From NCBI GenBank assembly GCA_012513125.1, contig JAAZCS010000367.1:1-11653 (forward strand): a stretch of DNA of 11,653 bases, written 5' to 3'. The DNA comes from Treponema sp. GTDB lineage: Bacteria > Spirochaetota > Spirochaetia > Treponematales > Treponemataceae. The first letter of the stretch is position 1; each line of letters opens with the position of its first letter. The position numbers and the translations under genes are program-made. Positions 1-6,361 of the stretch are shown here, piece after piece. The notes under the pieces were generated by a model. The model was not told the origin of the DNA. It ran no database searches and saw only the letters and a list, made by a program, of their open reading frames with translations.

Positions 1-566
1 AATGTTTCAACACCAATCATTCCAACAAAATAGCCGAATGTTGAATTATTTTTATTTCTTGCAGCTCTTGCTACAGGTACAACATATTTTTTTGATGTTT
101 TTGACAAAACCATATCTCCAATGAAAACATCTTTTTTTTCTACAACCATTGCTTTATGGTAATCTCTATCAACTAAAGCTCCTTTTGCACCAACAAGCCC
201 CGTATCGCGGTACGAAGTGCCATCCAAGGTGCTATAAAACATATAGTCATAATCAGAATTTCGTAAATTCTGATGTTGATGAAGCCAATTGATTACATTA
301 TTTTCATTTCCGCTTAAAACTACATCAGAATTTGAATAAACACATAAATCATTTTTATAGATATCTATCCATTTTTCAACTTGAGCAGCACGCCCTTCAA
401 CAATATTGATTGCAGTATTAAAATAACTATCTTCAATCTGTGTATTAACAACTCTTGTAATTACTAACAATAAAAATGCCATTAAAACAAAAACTACAGA
501 TAAAATAATTATACCTAATTTTAATGTCAGACTAGACTTTACACTTTTTTTATCAACACTTTCCAT
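1..566 (-). CDS. Methyl-accepting chemotaxis-type receptor, N-terminal part (dCache sensor), truncated by window edge
   Basis: Open from an ATG at 564-566 to the left edge (188 codons), so only the N-terminus is seen. A short charged cytoplasmic start is followed by one transmembrane helix (about residues 18-38) and then an extracytoplasmic region. Residues about 105-188 read like the membrane-distal part of a dCache_1 domain: YMFYSTLDGTSYRD, then RDYHKAM, a GDMVLSKTSKKYVVPVARA strand pair and GYFVGMIGVE. This order (TM, dCache) is typical of chemoreceptors, and also of some sensor kinases and diguanylate cyclases; the diagnostic HAMP and signalling domains lie outside the window, so receptor identity is probable, not proven. 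A good Shine-Dalgarno (GGAG) precedes the ATG by a normal distance. It has its own promoter 75 bases downstream of a PilZ-like gene on the same strand. Confidence 0.75.
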   Translation of the reverse strand, partial: MESVDKKSVKSSLTLKLGIIILSVVFVLMAFLLLVITRVVNTQIEDSYFNTAINIVEGRAAQVEKWIDIYKNDLCVYSNSDVVLSGNENNVINWLHQHQNLRNSDYDYMFYSTLDGTSYRDTGLVGAKGALVDRDYHKAMVVEKKDVFIGDMVLSKTSKKYVVPVARAARNKNNSTFGYFVGMIGVET

Positions 567-597
567 GAAACTCTCCAAATAATTGAGTAAGTAAGTA

Positions 598-632
598 ATT
601 ATCTATTATATCGCACAAAAACAATTTGTCTA
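598..632 (-). promoter_or_regulatory. Sigma70-like promoter of the chemoreceptor gene
   Basis: On the minus strand, -35 TAGACA (627-632), a 16-base spacer and a perfect -10 TATAAT (605-610). The predicted start is near 598, giving a leader of about 30 bases that begins inside a triple GTAA/TTAC tandem repeat (587-598). No sigma28-type (TAAA/GCCGATAA) motif is seen, although chemoreceptor genes are often under that factor. Confidence 0.6.
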
Positions 633-650
633 GTTTTGATTTTAACTAGA
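629..650 (-). terminator. Weak hairpin at the end of the PilZ-like gene
   Basis: A perfect 7-bp inverted repeat, TCTAGTT / AACTAGA with an 8-base loop, overlaps the stop codon of the 397-residue gene. On the minus strand it is followed by a mixed A/T stretch and not by a clean U tract, so it is at best a weak terminator. It also covers the -35 element of the chemoreceptor promoter. Confidence 0.3.
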
Positions 651-1835
651 TTTTTTATCATTCTCTGGTAACTTTTCATTATCGTTGGAACTAGAATTCT
701 CTGCTACCTTTTCGTTTTTTTTGTTTTTTTCTGTTGAAGCATCGTTTTTTTCTGAAGAACTTTGTTTATCGTCAGAATCTTTATCTGTTTCCGTTTCTTT
801 TATTTCAGAACCTTCCACTTGATCTTTTTTTTCTTCATCAACTTTTTCAACTACAGAAGGCTGTTTTTCTTCCTCTATTGTTTCAACACCAGAATCATCT
901 TTTTTAATATTCTTTGAATCTTCAGCGGAAACATCGCCATTCTCTTTAGCTTTTTTATCACCTTCTTTTGATTCTGTATCAAAATCAAATACCTCAGAAG
1001 TCTTTAATCTTGAATAATCTTCCATATCTTTCATTGCAGAAGTGTAAAAAGCCTTATATTGGGAATCTAAAACTTTAAATATATATTTTTTAATTATTGA
1101 CTTAACTTCAGCCGAAGTACCTTTTGTCATTAGCATAATTACAATACAAGCGTTTGCATTTAATTGAACATTAACAACAACAGTAGAAAAAATAACGTTA
1201 ATTCTTTCTACTGTAAGTGAAACATTTTTTAAAAGTGTTTTTGGCTTAAACAAAAAAGCCATATCTAGTGGAGCTACACAAATAAAACCTTGTGAACTTA
1301 TACTAATCAATCTAAACGAATATAACTTTGATCCACTTGCAACATAACCATTTATATCAGTTCTGTAAGGACAGTCTAATCGAATAAACTTTCTCTTTCC
1401 TTTTGCCCCATTTATATTCAAAATTCCAATTAAATTCTTTAGCGTATCTTCAAGATGTCCGTTCAAAACAACAAAACCACCGGGAAGTTTTGTATTCATT
1501 ATGAACGTTTCTTTATCTGATTTTCGTGCCCTTGTGGATAAAACACCTATAAAAATACTTTGTAATGTTGGATCTGTTTCAAAGGACTTAATAAAATTGA
1601 ACCATTCTCTTATTGACAACTGATCATCAATATTGATAAAACAAATAGCATCTTCCGATTTTCTAAGAATTGGCTTAGCGTCTCGATAATCGTCAATACA
1701 ATAAGATTCATATTCTAAATCACGTAATTTTTCTACAATAAATTTATTAATTGCTAAAGTCGGATTTAAGAAAAAAACTTTTCTTCCATAAATTGGATTT
1801 TCTCTAGAAAACATAACTATCCTATATATTATCAT
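642..1835 (-). CDS. Uncharacterised protein: receiver-like N-terminus, degenerate PilZ-like domain, long charged tail
   Basis: 397 residues, no signal peptide, probably cytoplasmic. Residues about 18-125 alternate beta/alpha like a receiver or pseudo-receiver fold (KVFFLNP, ESYCIDDY, AICFINIDD, FIGVLSTR), without the usual phospho-acceptor context. Residues 148-152 are RKFIR, fitting the RxxxR motif of PilZ domains, and S178-I-S-S-Q-G183 resembles the second PilZ motif (D/N)xSxxG with Ser in place of Asp/Asn. From about residue 285 to the end the chain is almost only K, E, D, S, N, T and Q and is probably disordered. A c-di-GMP effector role is an inference from these motifs. Two starts are possible: the ATG at 1835 (AGGA about 7 bases upstream) and a second ATG at 1814 (MFSREN), which also has AGGA at good spacing. 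It is divergent from the DJ-1 gene and lies upstream of the chemoreceptor. Confidence 0.7.
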   Translation of the reverse strand: MIIYRIVMFSRENPIYGRKVFFLNPTLAINKFIVEKLRDLEYESYCIDDYRDAKPILRKSEDAICFINIDDQLSIREWFNFIKSFETDPTLQSIFIGVLSTRARKSDKETFIMNTKLPGGFVVLNGHLEDTLKNLIGILNINGAKGKRKFIRLDCPYRTDINGYVASGSKLYSFRLISISSQGFICVAPLDMAFLFKPKTLLKNVSLTVERINVIFSTVVVNVQLNANACIVIMLMTKGTSAEVKSIIKKYIFKVLDSQYKAFYTSAMKDMEDYSRLKTSEVFDFDTESKEGDKKAKENGDVSAEDSKNIKKDDSGVETIEEEKQPSVVEKVDEEKKDQVEGSEIKETETDKDSDDKQSSSEKNDASTEKNKKNEKVAENSSSNDNEKLPENDKKSS

Positions 1836-1906
1836 TTTATATCCTTTTTGTCATAAATAATTACTTTTTTCCCTCCCAATACACAAAGAAATTTTAATCG
1901 TATTGA

Positions 1907-1942
1907 TTGACTTTATAATTTTGACAGAAGATAATAGGGTTA
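1907..1942 (+). promoter_or_regulatory. Strong sigma70-like promoter of the DJ-1/PfpI gene
   Basis: -35 TTGACT (1907-1912), a 17-base spacer, -10 GATAAT (1930-1935); predicted start about A1942, giving a leader of about 31 bases. A short inverted repeat, TTAAT-N5-ATTAA (1940-1954), straddles the predicted start and could be an operator. The gene has an AGGAG Shine-Dalgarno at 1962-1966. Confidence 0.65.
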
Positions 1943-1972
1943 ATTCTTGATTAAATTTTTATAGGAGAATAA

Positions 1973-2554
1973 ATGAAAACTATAGCTGTTTTTTTTGCAA
2001 ATGGATTTGAAATGATAGAAGCTCTTACTACAGTTGATTTATTGAGAAGAGCTAAACAAAATGTCATTACTGTGTGCGTTTCTTCTGATTCCAGAGGCTC
2101 TACAACTGTAACAAGCTCGCATAATGTCACCATAAACGCTGATATCGACTTTGAAAGTTACATCAAAAAATATGGAAAAAATTTACCTGATTGCGTTGTG
2201 TGCCCAGGAGGAACTGTTGGTTCTCATAACTTGCAAACTAAAAAACTTTTAGATCATTTAGAAGATTGTAATAAAGCGAACAAAATCGTAGCTGCAATTT
2301 GTGCTTCTCCTGCGGTTGTTCTTGGAAATACTAATATTCTGAAAAATAAAAAATGGACTTGTTATCCGGGTATGCAAGATGAAGCATTTAGTGAATACCA
2401 AAAAAACTACGCTGATGAAAGAACTGTTATTCAAGAAAATGTGATTACAGCAAGCGGTGAAGGCGTAAGCGAAGAATTCTCATTAACACTGGTGGAAATG
2501 CTTGTGAATAAAGATGAAGCTGATAGAATTAAACGAACAACCTTGCAAAGATAA
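1973..2554 (+). CDS. DJ-1/PfpI (YajL/ThiJ-like) family protein
   Basis: 193 residues, the usual length of single-domain DJ-1 proteins, cytoplasmic. The N-terminus FFANGFEMIEALTTVDLLRR matches the first strand and helix of YajL/DJ-1, with E16 in the place of the conserved acidic residue that contacts the reactive cysteine. VVCPGG (75-80) is the family's PGG turn, and IVAAICASPAVVL (105-117) is the nucleophile elbow with the reactive Cys110. The C-terminal part has the expected VITASGEGVSEEF stretch. Family members have been given glyoxalase III, protein deglycase, chaperone or redox-sensing roles; which applies here cannot be read from sequence. It has its own promoter and a hairpin terminator and is convergent with ackA, so it is probably a single-gene unit. 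Start supported by AGGAG 6 bases upstream. Confidence 0.93.
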   Translation: MKTIAVFFANGFEMIEALTTVDLLRRAKQNVITVCVSSDSRGSTTVTSSHNVTINADIDFESYIKKYGKNLPDCVVCPGGTVGSHNLQTKKLLDHLEDCNKANKIVAAICASPAVVLGNTNILKNKKWTCYPGMQDEAFSEYQKNYADERTVIQENVITASGEGVSEEFSLTLVEMLVNKDEADRIKRTTLQR

Positions 2555-2568
2555 ATCAATACAAGGTT
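2539..2568. repeat. 7-bp inverted repeat over the DJ-1 stop codon
   Basis: AACCTTG (2539-2545) and CAAGGTT (2562-2568) are perfect complements with a 16-base loop that contains the stop codon (2552-2554). There is no U tract after it, so it is not itself a terminator; it may stabilise the 3' end of the mRNA or be chance. Confidence 0.35.
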
Positions 2569-2573
2569 ATATC

Positions 2574-2629
2574 AAATGCACATTGAACATTGAACTATAA
2601 AAAGCTCAATTGGCGAGGTGCATTTTTTT
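2574..2629 (+). terminator. Terminator hairpin between convergent DJ-1 gene and ackA
   Basis: AAATGCAC (2574-2581) pairs with GTGCATTT (2618-2625), followed by a run of T to 2629. An inner ATTGA/TCAAT pairing shortens the loop. The left part of the loop holds a tandem ATTGAAC duplication. The U tract is on the plus strand, so it mainly serves the DJ-1 gene; for ackA it would be a weak terminator. Confidence 0.65.
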
Positions 2630-2632
2630 AAA

Positions 2633-3976
2633 TTATTTTTGAACAGGAATTTTTGCAATAATATCTTTTATATGAGGACGTTTCTTCAAATCACCCTCAA
2701 GAGCGGCTTTTCTTGCTTTGTTTTCATATGACGGAGACTGGAATCTGTATGTGAAATTTGTATGAACATCATAAGTTCCTTTCATCAAAGCATATGCATC
2801 TTCTGTCATTACAAGTTCTTCATCAGTTGGAATAACAAAAATCTTTACTTTTGAATCGTCAGCATTTATGCATGTTTCTGCATTGCCAGTAAATGACCAC
2901 TCATTTTTCTGTAAATCAATTTTTACACCGTATTCTTCAAGACCTTCCAATGATCTTTTTCTGATTATAGGAGAACGTTCCCCTACTCCAGCTGTAAATA
3001 CAATAGCGTCAACATGACCTAAAGCAGCCATATAAGAACCGATACACTTTTTCAATCTGTATGCTTCCATATCTATAGAAAGTTCAGCTAGTTTATCACC
3101 TTTCGAGGTTGCAACTTCAATATCACGTCTATCAGCATATTGTTCAGTTATTCCCAAAAGTCCTGACTTTTTATTCAAAGCTTTGTCCATTTCGTCAACA
3201 GACATTCCTGTTTTACGCATGATATAGAAAGGAAGAGCAGGATCCAAATCACCACATCTTGTTCCCATAATTAATCCTTCCAAAGGAGTAATTCCCATTG
3301 AAGTATCATAACATTTTCCATTTTTTACAGCACAAACAGAAGCTCCATTTCCAATATGGCAAATGATTACATTTGTATCTTTTGGTTGTTTTCCAAGCAA
3401 TACTGATGTTCTTTTTGCAGTATAGAGGAAAGATGTTCCATGAAATCCATATTTTCTTGCTGAATATTTTGTATACCATTCACGAGGAACTGCATACATA
3501 AATGATGATTCTGGCATAGTCTGATGCCATGCAGTATCCATTACAGCACAGTGAGGAACATTTGGAAGAACTTTTTGAGCTGCCTCAATTCCCATAATAT
3601 TTGCAGGCATATGTAAAGGGCCTAAATCAATTACAGAACGGAATGTATCAAGAACTTCTGGAGTTACAATTAAAGATTTTATAAATTTGTCTCCACCATG
3701 AAGAACTCTGTGACCTACAGCTCCAATAACACTCATGTCAGATATAACACCAACTTTTGAATCTGTTATTTCCTTTAAAATCAATTCGATTGCTTCTTTA
3801 TGAGTTGGACAAGGGCTTAAAACTTCTGTCTTCACTCCCTTTGCCTTATGGGTAATTCCTGAACCTTCTGCACCAATACGCTCAACAACACCATTCGCCA
3901 TCACTTCTTTTTGATCCCAATCATAAACTTGATATTTTGCAGATGAAGAACCACAATTAAGAGTAAGAATAACCAT
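2633..3976 (-). CDS. ackA: Acetate kinase
   Basis: Transfers phosphate between acetyl phosphate and ADP, giving acetate and ATP in the Pta-AckA pathway; cytoplasmic. All signature residues of the ASKHA-fold enzyme are present: N7 in [11 protein letters not shown]90 in GHRVLHGG, D147 in MDTAWH, H179 in GFHGTS, the HIGNGAS loop (207-213), R240 in [10 protein letters not shown], the [10 protein letters not shown] segment (327-336) and the PTDEEL acid at 386. At 447 residues it is longer than the usual about 400: the standard enzyme ends near residue 402 (AYALMKG) and about 45 basic/aromatic residues follow. I believe treponemal AckA is generally of this length. No pta lies in the window. It has a near-consensus promoter and appears monocistronic. 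The Shine-Dalgarno is weak (AAGAAG), but no other start fits, as the NCGSSS motif is fixed at residues 7-12. Confidence 0.97.
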   Translation of the reverse strand: MVILTLNCGSSSAKYQVYDWDQKEVMANGVVERIGAEGSGITHKAKGVKTEVLSPCPTHKEAIELILKEITDSKVGVISDMSVIGAVGHRVLHGGDKFIKSLIVTPEVLDTFRSVIDLGPLHMPANIMGIEAAQKVLPNVPHCAVMDTAWHQTMPESSFMYAVPREWYTKYSARKYGFHGTSFLYTAKRTSVLLGKQPKDTNVIICHIGNGASVCAVKNGKCYDTSMGITPLEGLIMGTRCGDLDPALPFYIMRKTGMSVDEMDKALNKKSGLLGITEQYADRRDIEVATSKGDKLAELSIDMEAYRLKKCIGSYMAALGHVDAIVFTAGVGERSPIIRKRSLEGLEEYGVKIDLQKNEWSFTGNAETCINADDSKVKIFVIPTDEELVMTEDAYALMKGTYDVHTNFTYRFQSPSYENKARKAALEGDLKKRPHIKDIIAKIPVQK

Positions 3977-4007
3977 ATAAAACTTCTTATATATTAATTA
4001 ACAAATT

Positions 4008-4043
4008 TTTTTTAATTATATGATTATTTGGTATTCTTTTCAA
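4008..4043 (-). promoter_or_regulatory. Near-consensus promoter of ackA
   Basis: On the minus strand, -35 TTGAAA (4038-4043), a 17-base spacer and a perfect TATAAT (4015-4020); predicted start near 4008, about 32 bases before the ATG. This is among the strongest-looking promoters in the window and suits a central energy gene. Confidence 0.7.
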
Positions 4044-4072
4044 TGATTTCTGCCGATGTTATAGAAAGTAAG
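4037..4072 (+). promoter_or_regulatory. Likely extended -10 promoter of the B-repeat lipoprotein gene
   Basis: TG-T-TATAGA (4057-4065) is an extended -10 element. A poor -35 (TTTTCA at 4037-4042, 17-base spacer) falls on the same bases as the ackA -35 of the opposite strand. The predicted start is near 4072, followed by a GAGGA Shine-Dalgarno (4090-4094) 5 bases before the ATG. Confidence 0.45.
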
Positions 4073-4099
4073 GTTTATTAAAAAAACACGAGGATTATT

Positions 4100-4654
4100 A
4101 TGGAAAAGATTAATAAAAAAAATAAATGGTTTGCCCCAATTTCAATTTGCTTAAGCATAATATTATGTTTTGTATTATCTTGTTCTTCAAATACCGATTC
4201 ACTTCTAACATTAATGTCAGCTTCAACAGACATTGTAGTCTCTTTTGAGTTAAATGAAGGAACAACTACTACTGAACTTAGAGCAGGAAATGTACTTGTT
4301 GGAAAAGCAGGAACCGCTCTTACAATAGAAGATCCTACAAAAAAAGGATACACATTCACTGCTTGGAATCCAGAATTACCTTCAACATTTCCTACAAAAG
4401 ATTCAACATATGAAGCAAAATACAGTATTGTTACTTATCAAATATCATATGAACTAAAAAATTCTAATGCTTTAAATGCAAATCCTGGAACATATAAAGT
4501 TACAGACAGCACAATCACTTTGGTAGACGCAACATCTAGTGTCAGTTCCGATGAATTTGTTGGCTGGTATACTACAAGCACATATGAAACAGCAGTTACA
4601 ACAATTCCAAGTGGAAGCACCGGAAACTTAATTTTATACGCAAAGTGGTCGTAA
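4100..4654 (+). CDS. Small secreted lipoprotein with two InlB B-repeat-like (Listeria-Bacteroides) units
   Basis: 184 residues. A lysine-rich start, a hydrophobic helix (about 11-27) and a lipobox-like FVLSC with Cys28 indicate a lipoprotein signal, so it should be anchored to a membrane with the rest outside the cytoplasm. Unit 1 (about 44-109) runs from DIVVSFELNEG through KKGYTFTAWNPELP to YEAKYS; unit 2 (about 110-184) runs from VTYQISYEL through DEFVGWYTTSTYE to LILYAKWS. These follow the beta-grasp B-repeat pattern (TVTFDLNGG...KKGYTFxGWYT...LYAKW, the Flg_new family) found in many bacterial surface proteins, where they are spacers or protein-interaction modules. Unit 2 is degenerate at its start. 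There is no catalytic domain. It is transcribed alone, divergent from ackA, and ends at a hairpin terminator. Function unknown; surface adhesion or host contact is only an inference. Confidence 0.85.
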   Translation: MEKINKKNKWFAPISICLSIILCFVLSCSSNTDSLLTLMSASTDIVVSFELNEGTTTTELRAGNVLVGKAGTALTIEDPTKKGYTFTAWNPELPSTFPTKDSTYEAKYSIVTYQISYELKNSNALNANPGTYKVTDSTITLVDATSSVSSDEFVGWYTTSTYETAVTTIPSGSTGNLILYAKWS

Positions 4655-4685
4655 TAATTAAAAAAAACTAGTTTGGAAAATGAAG

Positions 4686-4735
4686 TGCACCCAAAGAGTT
4701 AGACAAAATCAAATTTTTAGAGGTGCATTTTTTTT
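4686..4735 (+). terminator. Terminator hairpin with IS3-like terminal sequence, between convergent genes
   Basis: TGCACC (4686-4691) pairs with GGTGCA (4722-4727), directly followed by eight T. Inside the 30-base loop, AAAAT/ATTTT can pair again. The left arm and its continuation, TGCACCCAAAGAGTTAGACA, resemble the inverted-repeat ends of IS3-family (IS150 group) elements. The last 15 bases (GAGGTGCA plus seven T) are identical to the other terminator at 2615-2629. Confidence 0.65.
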
Positions 4736-4741
4736 ATTTCA

Positions 4742-6361
4742 TCATTTCTTTACTACATTCTGAATTTTTGTTTTTACTTCTTTTTTGAAGATATATTTTA
4801 ATGGGTGCAAGTCAAATGGATTTGATGCCCATCCACCAACACAATCTAAATCTATTATATTGATTGCTATCGGATGATACATTGGCAAAACCATTGCATC
4901 ATCTAACAAAATATTTTCAGCTTTTGCCAAAATGGAATATCGATTTTCTGCAGAAGCTAAGCTAGCCTCATCTAATAAATCATCGAATTCTTTATTTTTC
5001 CATCCAGAATCATTTAATGACGAATCACTTCTAAACAATTCCAAAAATGCCAATGGATCTGCATAATCACCTATCCACACATAAGATAGCATATCGGCAG
5101 ATGACGTGTGTGCTTTTGCAAAATATTCATACGGATTAACTCTATTAACAATGAGATTTACACCAAGTTTTTGCCATGCGTTCTTTAATAAATTCAATTT
5201 TTCATCAGAATAGCCATTTTCACTAATATCGAGTGTCAAATCTAGTATTTTTGTTTTTGGAACATTGTATTTTTTACGGGCTTCATCCATCATCTGAATT
5301 GACGCTTGTTCATCAGTATATGAAAAACCATTTACAGATGGATAATTTTGCAACGGATAGACAAAAGTATCAGCTTTTATCATATAACCATCGCGTAAAT
5401 CATCCCAAGGAACAGCTTCCATCAATGCATTTCTAAAATCACGATTTAGCCAATTATTTTTGGAATCTTCATGTATTTTGAAAAATAAATATGCCGTTCC
5501 AAATTCGCCACTAACAACAAAAGTTGACGGATTTAACAAAATGGTAGTATTAACAGAACCACATATCCAATCCACATCCCCATTATTGAATAAATGAGAA
5601 CTTTCGTTTGGGTCATCAGACTGGATAAAAGTAATCTGCTCCAAATTTGTGTTTCTTTCATCCCAATAAAATTTATTTTTCTTTAGAATTATCTCATTTT
5701 TATTATCACTAGCAAGATAAAAAGCACCACTTGAAATTGATAAATCTTCATTTACAACTGAAAAAGCTGAATGACAAAGCAATCTTGGCAAATAACTTGC
5801 AGGTTTATTCAACACAATAGAAAAAGAATTTTCGGAATTCACAGTTATCTTCACTTCATCCGAAGAGATTTTACTTTCACTAAATTCCTTTGCACCTTGA
5901 ATTACATATAACAACGAAGCATATGGTGCTGTTGGAGTTGCAAGAAGTTTTATCCAAGATTTTTTTACATCATTTGCAGTAATTTTTTCACCATTACTAA
6001 AAAACGCATCGTCACGAAGAGTAAAAGTCCATCTTTTTTTATCTCGGGAGATTTTGTATTCCTTTGCAATAGCAAAACATGGCTCAAGACTTATTGGATC
6101 ATACGAAAAAAGTCCTTCGTACAATCCTGTCAAAATCTGAGAATCAGACGAAAGAGATGTAATATGTGGATTAAGTGTATGATTTGCAATATTTTCTAGA
6201 ATAACAAAGTTCTTTTGCAGAGATTTATCTATATTTTCGGTTTGTAGATTTTCTTCACTTAATGAATTCGTTTCAGTGTCAGTTTGAGCAAACAAATTGA
6301 AGCAAATAAGCAAAAAACAAGTAACAATAATTACGTTTCTATTTGATTTTATTTTAATCAT
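4742..6361 (-). CDS. Oligopeptide-type ABC transporter substrate-binding protein (SBP_bac_5, OppA-like)
   Basis: 539 residues, normal for the family. Residues 1-25 form a signal peptide (lysine start, hydrophobic core, FNLFA before QTD), so it is periplasmic. SBP family 5 features are clear: LNPHITSLSSDSQILTGLYEGL (63-84), the FAIAKEYKISRD...WTFTLRDDAFFSNGEKITANDVKKSW signature (96-136), YVWIGDYADPLAFLELFRS, SGWKNKEFDDLLDEA and a C-terminal DDAMVLPMYHP. Such proteins deliver peptides, nickel or other ligands to an inner-membrane permease; the ligand cannot be told here. No permease or ATPase gene is nearby, so it must share a transporter encoded elsewhere or act as an orphan. Its ATG lies inside the last codons of the upstream gene (8-base overlap, ATGATTAA), with AGGAA as Shine-Dalgarno, implying translational coupling. 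Confidence 0.92.
   Translation of the reverse strand: MIKIKSNRNVIIVTCFLLICFNLFAQTDTETNSLSEENLQTENIDKSLQKNFVILENIANHTLNPHITSLSSDSQILTGLYEGLFSYDPISLEPCFAIAKEYKISRDKKRWTFTLRDDAFFSNGEKITANDVKKSWIKLLATPTAPYASLLYVIQGAKEFSESKISSDEVKITVNSENSFSIVLNKPASYLPRLLCHSAFSVVNEDLSISSGAFYLASDNKNEIILKKNKFYWDERNTNLEQITFIQSDDPNESSHLFNNGDVDWICGSVNTTILLNPSTFVVSGEFGTAYLFFKIHEDSKNNWLNRDFRNALMEAVPWDDLRDGYMIKADTFVYPLQNYPSVNGFSYTDEQASIQMMDEARKKYNVPKTKILDLTLDISENGYSDEKLNLLKNAWQKLGVNLIVNRVNPYEYFAKAHTSSADMLSYVWIGDYADPLAFLELFRSDSSLNDSGWKNKEFDDLLDEASLASAENRYSILAKAENILLDDAMVLPMYHPIAINIIDLDCVGGWASNPFDLHPLKYIFKKEVKTKIQNVVKK

Noticed and set aside
660..980. Apparent T-rich tract that could be a repeat array or regulatory low-complexity DNA
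   Set aside because: It is the complement of Lys/Glu/Asp codons in the charged tail of the 397-residue protein; there is no regular period.
1836..1906. A promoter for the 397-residue gene in the divergent region
   Set aside because: TTGTGT with TAATTA and similar pairs were considered, but each matches the consensus too poorly to report.
1951..2133. Minus-strand open frame opposite the DJ-1 gene
   Set aside because: It is the antisense shadow of a clearly recognised protein with good start signals.
4078..4620. Minus-strand open frames opposite the B-repeat lipoprotein gene
   Set aside because: The plus-strand product has a signal peptide, lipobox and recognisable repeats; the minus frames have none and lack ribosome sites.
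4665..4674. Palindrome AAACTAGTTT as a terminator or operator
   Set aside because: Only 10 bases with no loop, AT-rich, and adjacent to a better terminator; probably chance.
6115..6361. Lipoprotein signal for the OppA-like protein (Cys15 or Cys20)
   Set aside because: The residues before both Cys do not fit a lipobox (Ile or Thr at -1), while LFA/QTD is a good signal peptidase I site.
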